From assembly GCA_016859345.1 (NCBI GenBank), contig CM029121.1, positions 1,312,329 through 1,376,328 of the forward strand: a stretch of DNA of 64,000 bases. The letters run 5' to 3'. The DNA comes from Istiophorus platypterus. Its lineage: Eukaryota > Chordata > Actinopteri > Istiophoriformes > Istiophoridae. This document shows positions 36,453 through 50,700 of this stretch, piece after piece. A program made the translations under genes and the position numbers. Every line of letters begins with the position of its first letter. Positions within the stretch are counted from its first letter, which is position 1. The notes under the pieces are model-generated. The model ran no database searches and was not told the origin of the DNA. It saw only the letters and a program-made list of their open reading frames with translations.

Positions 36453-38805
36453 GATAGAGCAATTATGTTATCGTTGATGAGTGTTTTATGTTTGTATGGA
36501 AATTTGATGGTCTTTTCTCTACAACACAATGTCAGTGAAAGCACTTAACACCGTCCGATGTATTTCCTGGATTTCCCAAAGATATGTCATTGACTCAAAT
36601 ATTCATCTCTACCTTTTGTACTTTTTGTTTCAGCAAACTGTGCCTGATTGAAAAGCCAATGGCTCTTATTTGGTGTATTACCAAAAAATAGTCTTTTGTT
36701 ATATATTGTCTTGATGTCACTGAAGGGTTCTCCTATTGTTTTGTGAAGCATAGTGTTGACCTTCATCCTGTTATCTGTCAGGGTCTTTCTTATTAAAGTT
36801 TTTGTTTCAAATTGTTTGATGATACAGAAATAAACAGTTATATAACACCTCACTAACAGCAGTCTAGCAGTCTAGCTTGAGACAATGATTTGTACACATA
36901 AGATTTAAATAGTCAATATAAAAAATGAACATTTTGAACTAGAGCCCCTTGCAAAGATGTCTTATACTATATAGTAAACCACTATGAACTCTCCAGATAA
37001 TTTTAGGGCATAACATATATTTATCAAAATTTGCTTTTACTCGTAAACGGTCTAATACTTGAAGTTAAATTTTAGCGAGAGTTTGTATTAGTTATCTCAA
37101 TTTGTACTTTAAATCCATATCCAAATCCAAATCTCTTAGTACTGCTGTAAGCAATGCCCAAGGATTACTGTCTGTCACCCAGACAGAGCAAATGACGGAG
37201 ACAGGGAGGAAGCAGCTGATCAGAGAGAGGCTGGTTGGCAAAAGCAGAAGCCCCAGACTTATCACGAGCTCCTAAATGCAGACTCTAAATGTACTATAGC
37301 ATGGACTGACAAATAACGTGAGCATCATGTAAGTGGACATAGATAGAGTGTGCCACAGCTGACTGAAGTCTCATGGGGTCTGGATCAAGCCAGAAGGAAA
37401 ATTCTGGTAGGGATGAACTACACAGAACCTTAAATGATCTCAGTGGATACCTTTGCTAATAGACACACAACGAAATATACAATGATATTATCAGCTAACT
37501 AGTAAGTCTGTGACTTCACCAATTTGGATATAAAATTGTGCTTTAGGGACAGACAATGGATTTTACCTGGATCATCACAGTTCCTTTTGTGCTTGTGACT
37601 ACTGAGTGAAAGGAGGATATGACTGTGCATGGACTTTAGATGGGAATATCTTTAGTTTATATTGACCCAGCACACTGATAGAATTTGAAGTTACTATTTG
37701 TTTGCTATCAGCCACAGAGTAATACTTGTAAATATGTGTGTGCGTGAGTGTGTGTCATCTTGGTGTCTTGGTGTCTCCGTTTTGAGTAATTTGGATTTGG
37801 CAGCTGTCAGTCTGTCTGTCCGTATGTGGAAAGAATTTGTTACTGCAATAGCATCATAACTGCAAGATACGATTACAAACCTTTATGGGTTTTTAGTTGA
37901 GATGAAGATGAAGGGTGGCTTTAAAGATGGGTGTGATCTGGGGGGGTTGGAAGCATGGAAGGGCTGTTGGCTCCCCAGTTTATACCCCTGGCTGACATTA
38001 GTTTTAAGTTACAGATCACTGTATCCCAGATTCAGTCACTCCTGTCCACTCTAAGACATTTGTTTAAACTACAGACCATCTTGCGATTGATCACAGCAGC
38101 CGTAGCACCTGTCAGTAATATAGTAATGACTACTGAGTACTCATGTAGTAATGTAGTAATGGTCTGTATTTATTGTAGAACTTAATAGGTTAGAATTTTA
38201 TACATATATACATACATTTATTTTAAAAATATGTGGTGTATGTACATATCTATATATCCAATCTCTCTCTCTCTCTCTCTCTCTCTCTAAAATATACACA
38301 TACACACAAACACATGCACGGAGCAGTAATATGATGTAGACACAGTCCTAACACTCTTAAGAAATTAAGATAATCCAATTTAATCCAATTGTTGACTCTT
38401 TATTCCAATCACAAATACTATGACCCCATACCCAAGCACACACACACCACACACAAACACACTGCTGGAAATTCCCTTGTCAGCAGGTTTACCTCACCTG
38501 ACCTGCATGTCAGTCTCAGGCCAATGGCAGTCCAGGGTTTACTCCTAATCTGTGAGGACTAAATTAAGTGGACAGGAATTAAAAGAGGCTGGAGAAGCTG
38601 GGGTATAGGTAAAGAGCACCTCTAATAAATTTAATGGGTTTGTGACCTTTTACTTTTATGCTTCCCTAAAACAACGTTGTTATAGTAAGTTATTTGCTGT
38701 ACAAAATAATAGTGTGTGGACTAAGGATAAATATGTATATCTGACTGATATTTGGCATGAGTCACTTGGGATTTCTGATACTTGAGAGTTATTTCTCCCT
38801 CTCAG
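36453..38805. other. Interval between the CHMP4-like gene and a PxIxIT exon
   Basis: No clear exon was found. If the exon at 38806-39011 is spata33, its first exon(s) should lie here on the plus strand. A 27-codon frame starting at 37192 (MTETGRKQLIRER...) is a weak candidate only. A CT microsatellite is at about 38261-38288. Confidence 0.4.
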
Positions 38806-39011
38806 TTACAGTGACCCCCCCCCCATCACAGTCCAGCACTGAATCACATTCAGCTGACTCCTCTCCACCTCCACCCGCCATCCTCATCACAGCTCCATCA
38901 CGAGAAGACATTCATGCCTCAGGATCTGCCATCACAATAGCTGATGCCGTAAAAGCGCGGAGGCCTTCTTCCACACCCTTTGTTGTTGGGAAGAAACCAG
39001 TGAGCAGATAA
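38806..39011 (+). CDS. Terminal exon with PxIxIT-type motif, probable spata33
   Basis: The frame after a good acceptor (tctccctctcag, ending 38805) reads a Ser/Pro-rich stretch, then PPAILITAPSREDI, and ends VVGKKPVSR with TAA at 39009-39011. PAILIT fits the PxIxIT calcineurin-docking pattern. Mammalian SPATA33 carries such a motif (PQIIIT in human) and links calcineurin to sperm mitochondria. In human, SPATA33 lies between CHMP1A and CDK10 on the same strand as CDK10, exactly this position. Upstream exon(s) were not found, so this is a partial gene. The assignment rests on motif plus position, not on a strong alignment; it could be an unrelated disordered protein. A second possible acceptor ends at 38811. 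Confidence 0.45.
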
Positions 39012-40440
39012 TGACTCAAATGTCCTGCTGCTTAAGGTAAACTGAGAATATAACATGGATGATGTCCTGAAGGGTTATCATGGCCGGGTTTTAGTGACTA
39101 CAAATTTGTGACAGGAAATTACATTAAAAACTGGAAGTTAAGAGACACACTAGTGTTTAGCAGTAAGGGTCTCATGAGATGTCACTATTGGTTGCTTTAT
39201 GTAAAATTCATAATCTTGGACCATATGAAGGACTAAAAGTCAGCATAACTCAGCCCATACTGCTTCAAGTTTGACCATTTATTGTAAAAAAAAACCAAAA
39301 AACCTGTGTCCTTTGAGTCCCCAAATGTGTGAAATATTAAATTGATGAGGTACCCCTAAAAAAGGCCCTGAAAACCCTTTTTCTCAGCCGACTTCTTACG
39401 TTTAGCAATGGGGTCCAATTCAGACTTTCTTCCAAAGTTACAACAGTAGGTTTCATTTCACACAAGGAATTTCTGTTTTTGAGGGTTTTATTTTTACATA
39501 TCTTTTAGTGTTAAACTCATAATAAAACCCAAAACTTAAGCTCTGATTATTTATTCAAGAATATTGAATATGAGAGGAATAATTTGCTTTGAAACCAAGT
39601 TTTCAGGGACTTTAAGTAGTCTTACTGAACTCACTCACTGTAACAACGATACTATATATTCTGTGTTATTCCTGAAATCCAAATTGACCCGTATTACTAA
39701 GTCATTGAAGATAACCTTCATAACTTAAGTAAAAGAACTGTTATAATACTCAGTCACAGTATATTGGTCTACCTTAGGTGAAATCAATAAAAACATTATA
39801 CAATTGATCGTTACTGAAAGATATTATCTAACTAGACTACATCTTACTAGAGGTGTCAAGGCCTTATCAAATCACCATCATACATATCACAGGGGAAGTG
39901 GCAGGCCAACCGTCTTCATCCACTGTCGGATCAGGATTAGAGTAAAAGATGCAGCAACCAGCCAATTAGCTCTTCTCGTTATGTTAATTAAATGAAATTA
40001 TACCAGGAATTTAAAATAAGGAAGTACAATCCATAAGGAATAAAATGGAAATCAAATCAAAAAATAAAAATAACCATCATAACATACCTAATGTAGTTTC
40101 TACAAATAAAATCTGTGTTTTAGGTAAAACTAATGAGTAAATATATACTAAATAAGAGTAAAGAGATAAATATAAGGAATTAATTCAACATAAAAATCAA
40201 AATGAAACAAAATCAAATTACAATTAATACTAAGTTAATAATTTAAACACTAAATCCTAATACATAAGCACTCAGTCCACATAACTGATTCCAGTAAGTT
40301 AAGGCCAACGTTACCTGAATTTTATACTCAAATCCTACTTTCACATACATTTGTACTTCAGCAATACGCAGAAAGGATTGTGAAATTAAGTCCTGTTGGA
40401 AGGCATTTCTCATTAATTGTTTTCACAACTTATTTAGCAG
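39012..40440. other. Gene-free AT-rich interval
   Basis: Contains possible poly(A) signals for the preceding exon (aataaa near 39521 and 39788) and very AT-rich text near 39990-40250. No coding sequence was recognised. Confidence 0.5.
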
Positions 40441-41349
40441 TCCTTACATATAGCAAGGACTCAATTGAATATCGGGTAGGTCGGGTGTAACAATTGTCAA
40501 CTGCTTCTTAAATTCTAGAAGCGAGATCATTCCAATTAAATTTTATGTAATCAAACTTTGCAGATGGTATTGGGTTAAACACTGATTGCACTGATTGTGG
40601 CATACTCTGGCATGTCCAATAGTTGCTTAGACTTAATTCATGCACACAGTCAATAATTAGGTTGATGGCTGCATATGATCTGGTTACATTATGCTGTTGA
40701 ACATGGAAAGAACTTAGTTGGCGATGGGAACTGTCATCAATATAGTAACTATTCCTACAATTATTTATTCTATTTTAATCCCCAAAATAATTGAGGTTAT
40801 TACTCAGTTCTTTTTTTTTGGTGAAACACCCTAATTCTGGGATCTTAGTCATTGGGGTCTCATGGATGTACTCAACTTGGGGAAAATATTTCTAACTAAA
40901 CTTATTCTGTATCATGTGTATTATTTAGCTCTAGCATAGAACTTTGTAAAGGCAACATCCCAGCAACATCTGTTTTACATTTGTCAGTAGGACATTTAAA
41001 TGCAATGGGAGTCACTTCCCTTTTTGTCCAGATAAGATCTGGAAAGACATGTCCATCAGCCTTTTCCATATTTTCTAAATTATCCTTTCCATTTTTTCTT
41101 AATAGAAAAATATCGTTTTTTCAGTGGTTTCCTTCATCAGTTCATTTGGAATTCAACGAGAAGAATGTCTTTCAATTTGAGGTGTGAAATATGCAATGGC
41201 GTCAGTGTTGACAATATGAGAATCATGTGGGCTTGTTTTTTTGTCTCCTGGATCTCCTTATACTGTTCTCTGCATGAATCCACCCTGCAGAGGGAAGAAG
41301 ATGAACCCCCCTTTAACCTCTATAGCTTTTCACCTCCTTGTGAACAGTT

Positions 41350-41460
41350 GGGGTAGGTGCCAGCACCTGGATGTATGGATCCATTCTGCATTGCCATTGG
41401 CTTTATTAGCTGTACTTGTTGTCAGCAGCTCCTAGAATGGTCCTTTCCCCTAGCAGACAA
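41350..41460 (-). pseudogene. Integrase C-terminal (GPY/F-type) remnant
   Basis: On the minus strand, KGPF, an in-frame stop, then ELLTTSTANKANGNAEWIH are read. This fits the small SH3-like GPY/F module at the end of retroviral and gypsy integrases. Confidence 0.5.
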
Positions 41461-42479
41461 AGAGATACATACCCTCCTCAGGGGTTTGATAAGTACTCAA
41501 TTAGCCACTTATAATCATTGAATATGCTCCTTTGATGATTTTGAGAGTCTGCTTGAAAATGAATCTTTCTCTTTTAATCATTTAACATACTAACTGATAT
41601 ATTCATCAGTCTAAAACAGAGTAGTGTTGTGGTGTGTCAAAGGTGGGCCTGACTCTATGGATATAGGAGGATGGACAGGCGAACAAATATTTCTATTTAT
41701 CCAACGTTTTTACACATATTTTAAACATTTTTATTCTTTCATTGAGACAACAATCTCCTATTTTTATTGACATGTCCTTAACATGTTTAATTGTACTGTC
41801 CCTCAAGACAGTTTAATACATCTTGGTATGAGCAGTGCCCACAACTAAAACTTGATGCAAGAGGCTACACTAAAAACTTTCATTGTGTTTCAACCTGAAA
41901 AGTCAATTAACCACCATGACCTAGTTCAAAATTTTTTGTCTGTATAAAACTCCTCATCTCCGCTCTAACATGAGTTCAATACATGATTGTTTGTTATCAC
42001 TATGCTTCATAGACATATCTGTCAGAGATTTGAATTAATAACTTACCAGTCATTCACTACTGCACAGCCAGCAAAATGTTTACTATCACTGCACTGTCAG
42101 TATACAGAATTTGTCATTGATGTCTGCATCAATTCAGGTCTTGGAGACATGCTTGTCTTAATAGTAACAATACAATATTTCTTCATCAGTTGAGGAAGGA
42201 AGGATTCAAAAGAGTTGAGCGCTTTAAAGGAAGAATAATCGCTCGTAACTTGAGCGACATGTTGCTGTCATCTGCAGAGTTACAGAGTTGCTCAAAATCT
42301 GAAAAACTGAACAAAGCACAGCACAGTCATCAGCCAGTACAATGTGTGAAGGTTTCTCAGTCATGATAGCAGCTATGGCTACTGATCTAAGACAACTTGG
42401 CATACCAAGGACTACTGGAGAAAGTCAAGATAATGACATGCAACCAGGTGGTAATGTGCCTATAGCGTAGGCATGTGCA

Positions 42480-42910
42480 GATTAAATGACTGATGATATT
42501 CAATGAGTGCATGTGTCAGATCATGAAAGTCTTTGCACACATAATCTGTCTGGCACAGTGGGGGGAGCAGACTGCACTGTGGCTTCACACAAGACTGAGT
42601 CCACAGCAGCATAATCGAAAATCCAATGTTTACAGAAGTGAGTGCATCTCTTTCTTAGTCTTAGTTGGAGGCCTGGTGTTCAGGAGTTTCACTCTCTGTG
42701 TTGAAAGGAGGCACTGTCCACTATTAAGAATACGTACCAGGTACATCACTTCAGGCAAACAAAACTGTAACTTAGCCAAAGAAGCTCTGTGACCACACTC
42801 TGCCAGTCCTTTCCTGTTGTGGGAGGTTCCTCCCCCTGGAAACTTCAAATCTTCCATATCACCCTTTAACACTGCTGCGCACACCTCAACATGTTTGATA
42901 AAGCCCACTA
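42480..42910 (-). pseudogene. Reverse transcriptase remnant lacking the catalytic box
   Basis: The minus-strand frame contains GDMEDLKFPGG followed almost at once by GHRASLAKLQFCLPEVMYL and then a thumb/connection-like segment. The stretch that should carry the Y-x-D-D polymerase box between these blocks is missing. A stop ends the frame near 42630, and similarity continues to about 42480. Confidence 0.6.
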
Positions 42911-43559
42911 ACTATCAAATGTCTGGAATTTCAGGAAAATCAGAAAGGGTCTATATTGTGTGTTGCAGTACAAATGTACATTCTTGCAGAAGTTGTTCAT
43001 TGCGATGTAACATATAAAGTTAATAACGTCTGCTTGTTATCTACTGTGTGTTTTTCTTAAACTGCTGCAACTTCTCTCAGTGACTGGCGTTGTTTTACCA
43101 TTGCTCCAACATGTTTTGGTTCACAACCATGTGTCACTCCAATAGTAACATGAGCCATTGACCTTGAACAGTTTGATCTGTGTGTCTGGATTGAATTGGT
43201 AAAGCACCACCCATGTGGACCAGCAAATCAAATTTGTTCACACTTCAGTTATTTATCAAGAATGCGTCTGTTATTGCTTATATCCATCTTGTATTCATAT
43301 GTTTTAGCAACATATTGAATGTTTGATATATAGAAAGTGTGTGACATATCAAATTTGTCAGTTTCATATGATACATATATTCAGTGGTGTGTTGTAAAAT
43401 GGATCTGCCTGAAAGGCTCTTTCATCAGGAGTAGTCAGAAAAAATGTATCTGGGGAACTGTGAATGAAAATGTACAGTTTTGCATAACGATTCAGTCAAA
43501 TTGTTTGAGCTTTTCTTGGGTATAAGGAAGAAATATTGTCTCTCTGAACCTTAACTGTT

Positions 43560-43745
43560 AGATTAGATTTTTTAGACATTGGTCTTACAGTAGTAACAAT
43601 ATAAGAGGATGGGCTCATTAGCTTGAACTTCTGAAATAGTAGCTCCTCTATCTACCAGAATATCTACAGTACCATTAACCTCAACTGGCACATCCGGATC
43701 TTGTGAGACTTTTAGAAAACCAAATTGTTCCTGCTTGTCATTGTT
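43560..43745 (-). pseudogene. Retroviral-type aspartic protease remnant
   Basis: The frame reads VEVNGTVDILVDRGATIS. The position of the catalytic D-T/S-G triad is occupied by DRG, so the active site is mutated, and stops follow soon after. It lies upstream of the RT remnant, in the order expected of a pol region. Confidence 0.55.
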
Positions 43746-46502
<2,757 letters not shown>

Positions 46503-46504
46503 AC

Positions 46505-47015
46505 CAGGCCTCTACTAGAGGCCTGGGAGTTTGAGGGTTCTGCGCAGTATCTTCGGGTCTGAGACATTCACTTAGCAGCTCATCCTTTGGGGTCATTTTC
46601 TTGATGTATTCTTGGATTTTCAATGTTTCATCCTGGACCGTGGCCTAGTGTACAGTCTCAGGGTGCTGGACTTAGGGTGAAACTCTCCGTGCATGGTGAG
46701 GAGCTTTCTTGTCTTGATATCTGTGGCTTCTATCTCCTGCTTTGGCCAGCTTATGATCCCAGTGGGGTATCTGATGACTGGTAGTGCATACATGTTGATG
46801 GCTCGGACCTTGTTCTTACCATTCAGCTGACTTTTCAGGACTTGCCTTACTCTCTGGAGGTATTTGGCTGAGGTTGATTTCCTTGTGGCCTCCTCATGGT
46901 TTCCATTAGCCTGTGGGATACCAAGGTACTTGTAGCTGTCTTGGATATCACCTATGTTGCCTTCTGCTAGGTCAACCCCTTCAGTTCTGATCATCTTGCC
47001 ACTCTTTGAGAGATA
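46505..47015 (-). mobile_element. Non-LTR retrotransposon (LINE) fragment, C-terminal part of the RT ORF
   Basis: The minus frame from 46994 contains DSYKYLGIPQANGNHEEATR, then QRVRQVLKSQLNGKNKVRA and KTRKLLTMHGEFHPKSSTLR, a typical post-palm RT region of fish LINEs. Near 46620 it shifts frame and continues as VQDETLKIQEYIKKM to about 46510. It is 5'-truncated where an AT-rich hairpin begins (about 47015). Dead copy. Confidence 0.8.
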
Positions 47016-47016
47016 G

Positions 47017-47115
47017 TTATAATTAAACTATAATTATAGTATAACTGTAGTGTTAATTATATATACTATACTTTTAGTATAATTATAGTTAAATTATAAC
47101 TATAGTTGTAGTATA
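47017..47115. repeat. AT-rich inverted repeat
   Basis: Text around atagttataattaaactata and its approximate complement at about 47080-47107 can fold into an AT-rich hairpin. It lies exactly between two retrotransposon fragments. Confidence 0.6.
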
Positions 47116-47119
47116 TTTT

Positions 47120-47480
47120 TTTATAGATGGATCAAAGGCTCTGCAAACAGATGCAACAGGGTCTGCATTTGCTGTGCCGAGTATAAATTGGATTAATAGA
47201 ACCTCAGACTGAGTGTGTATACTTTTGAACTGTTTGCCATGTTGATGGCATTGGAATGGACTAAACAGGTTAGTGGGAGCAATATAGTCATATTTAATGA
47301 TCCTGTGTCTGCCCTTGCATAGGACAAATAGGACAAATACTGCCAGAAGTCACCGGGATCTGCTTGATGAAATCTTCTTTGCTAACTCAAGAATAGATAA
47401 GCAAAGAAATAATTTAACATTCAAGTGGGTCCCATGAAGCCTTGAGGCTGAGACAACTGGGCACATCCTAAATTCATATT
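47120..47480 (+). mobile_element. RNase H domain fragment of a non-LTR retrotransposon
   Basis: The plus-strand translation reads IDGSKALQTDATGSAFAVPS, then, after stops and frame changes, pieces such as HRDLLDEIFFANSRIDKQ and NNLTFKWVP. These follow the order of an RNase H domain (D-G-S ... D-L-L-x-E-I-F ... F-x-W-V-P) as carried by I-like LINEs. It is opposite in orientation to the RT fragment at 46505-47015, so it is probably a different insertion. Confidence 0.55.
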
Positions 47481-47757
47481 GGAAATGTAACAGGAAAGAC
47501 CAAAAATGAAGAGACAAATATGGCGGGAAAACTGGACTGGGAAGACAACACTGAAATGAATAGACAGGGAGGAGAATAAGACTGAAGGGGGCAGTAATGC
47601 GACATCGGGGCTGCTATCTGCCGATAAACTCCAAGAAGAAGAAGAAAACCAGCAACACAATGGCGGCGTCCACTGGGATGATCTGCTGCTCGTCCAGTTA
47701 AAGCCATGAGCGACAATATTCGTGTCTTCTAGGGTCTTAAAACTTGTTTTTTAAAGA

Positions 47758-50700
47758 ATGGACACCGTAGGAGAGGACGAGCCGGACTTAATAAAGCTGA
47801 AGTCCATCAAGAACAATAAAACATTCACAGTGCCTCAAAATCACAGGGTAAGAGGGGCAGTTTGGCGAGAGAAGAAAATTGACTTAAAAGCCCCTGCTCA
47901 GCGTTTACACATCACTCCCGGAATTTATTTAGTATAATTCTACTGTGTAGCTGTCTGTCTGTATTCAACAATCCTCTTTCACCAAACCCTGGCGGTAACC
48001 TTAGGTGTTTGTATGAGGATTGTTGAATAGAGACAGACAGCTACACAGGGTAGGTCTAACCGGCCGATTGTTTTGCGGAGTTTGGTATCCTCTCCATCTA
48101 AGACAGCCTGTCTGTTAAGTAATACGCTACCCGTGCTTATGTGTGCAAACACTGTGTAAACTAAGTAGCCTGTGAGACACCTTTGCTGTGTGAGTTACTT
48201 AACTTTGTAGTTAAAGTTAAGCTCTGTGTACTAAACTACCTCACTCAGTCTCTGGCCGCCGTCAATCTCGTTACTGACGTCCGCATTAGCCTGCAGGTTA
48301 AGCGGCACCCTGCGCGTCATGCAGTGATGCCTCGGTGAATCCTCTCTGTGGCCTCCTTACCTTCACTTCACCTTTTTTTTGGTAGTAATCACAACCCTGT
48401 GACACCAGCCATCTCAAACTGGCTGTGGGTTTTTTTTCTTTCCATTTAGATAACAGATTTCCCAGAGAGCCAACTCTTCTCATAGCTCTGGGTGACAGTT
48501 AGGTTTGATGATAACTATTAGATCCTTTTATTGACTTTTTTGTTGTTCATTGTTTCATTGCATTTCAGCTTACCAAAATATCCACCTAGGTCATTATTAA
48601 TACAGCAACCATATATCACATCGAGCGATCTAGAAAAAAATTGTAAGACTTTACAGTGTCAGTCATTAACCACATTTATGCTTTAAGCTTTTTCCTGTGT
48701 GTAATTTTATCATCACAATGCACTTATTAGGAAAAGTTTTCTTGACTCTTATTGGTCATGAGCATGATTGAGGTCACTAAAGTGAAGAGAACCTCTGTGC
48801 AACTTCCTCATCTTTTCACTCTTTTTCAGTTTGGGAGCTGCAGAAGTGTCAGAGAGTTTGAGAAACTCAACCGAATTGGAGAAGGAACTTATGGCATCGT
48901 GTGTGAGTCATTCAAGACTTCAAGTTGAAGACTTAAGTTTATTTGACTAGGAAACATCGTTTTAACTGGTCAATAAATAAACCGTTTCCCTTTCTCACCA
49001 TAGACCGAGCCCGTGATACTAAGTCAGATGAGATTGTAGCACTGAAGAAGGTTCGGATGGACAAAGAGAAAGATGGTGATACAACTTCTTTACGCTGATT
49101 TATATTTGCATGTAATCACCAGTATCAAGAGTATTCTTCCTCTGGACGTCACCAATACATTTTAATAATAAGCTATCCCCTCAGGTGCTCCATTAGATTT
49201 TGTAATATCTCTTGTATACATGTAGATGTGTCTGCCCTGATGGTGGCAGTAGAAAAAAAAATGCTAGGGTGTCATTAAAATCATTATGGACGATCCCCTG
49301 TAGACCATGAATATTATCAGCAGAATTTGCAGAAATCTAGTCAGTTGTGACCCCACCTTTAGTAGAGCAAAGAATAGAGGGAATAAATTAACACATTTAG
49401 TTCAACATTTAAATACCCATGATGATGATGCCCAAATTCCCTCAACAGTTTATTTCCTGGTTTTCTCACTGTTTCAGTTGTGTAATTTTTAAAATGATGT
49501 GTAAAAATTTTTTGTTGTCCTACTTTTTATCTGGCAGGAATCCCCATCAGTAGCCTCAGAGAGATTACCCTGCTGCTAAGACTGAGACATCCCAATATAG
49601 TGGAGCTGAAGGAAGTGGTTGTAGGCAGCCAACTGGAGAGGTAGTATACATACACACACACATACACACAAGCACACGTCACTGGCAACATGCAATTTAA
49701 GAATTTAGTTCTGATTTCAGACCACAGAATCATCTGACACATACTCTGATGGGGAAAATGTCAATATATAAGTATTTCTCAAGATGCGTTGAATTATTCT
49801 GAGCAATAATATATGTGCAGGCTCTAAACTATTTGCTTTAAGGAGAAATGAAAGCTGTAGTATAACAGTTTATATCTTTGGCAGATACACATCAGTGGAT
49901 TGACAAGCAATAAAGGAGAATTTTCTGCAGCATCACTTATTGCTGCATAACTATCTGGTTGCAATGTAACCGTTCACAACCTGGATTGTAAGCACGCAGG
50001 CCTTATATGTAATGAATATGTAATTATATGTGACTATCTTCAGTCCATCAAATACGACCTGGAATATGAGTAGTTTATGTGGACCCAGTTGGTTTTTGTA
50101 ACCTTACCCCCAAGTACTTCTTTACTGACATGCACACAGACAGCTGTGGACACCATGGATGGGTAGTTTTTCTTATTATACTACTCTCTATTCCGCTTGG
50201 AGCCCACTTGGTATGGTCCATGTGCAGGTGGTTCCCTTGAAGTGAAACTGGAGAGTACACTGTTGTCTGCACAGAGCATCGTGTACAGAAAATTTACGTC
50301 GGTCTGACCATAGCGGACCCTTGCACGGTCACAGATGTGGAATGTACAACACTAGCCTGAACTCACCACAACCTGTTTGTTACCTAGACTTAAACTAGTT
50401 TTGTGTGTTTCCCCTTTAGTCTGTTTCTTGTGATGAGTTACTGTGAACAGGACCTGGCCAGTCTGCTAGAAAACATGCAGACACCATTCTCTGAGGCTCA
50501 GGTAGGACTGAGTGAAGTTCCTAAATTTAACTTTTAACTCATATTCATATGTTCTTTTTACTTGGTGTGAATTCCGAACACCAAAAACCTTGTTTTTGGG
50601 ATAAACACGCAGTCCCATCATAAAGATTAGCAAAAGATTTTGCAGAATTGTTTATTTTTGCTTGAGTTTTTCTCTAATTTGTTCTTTCTTGTGAATATAG

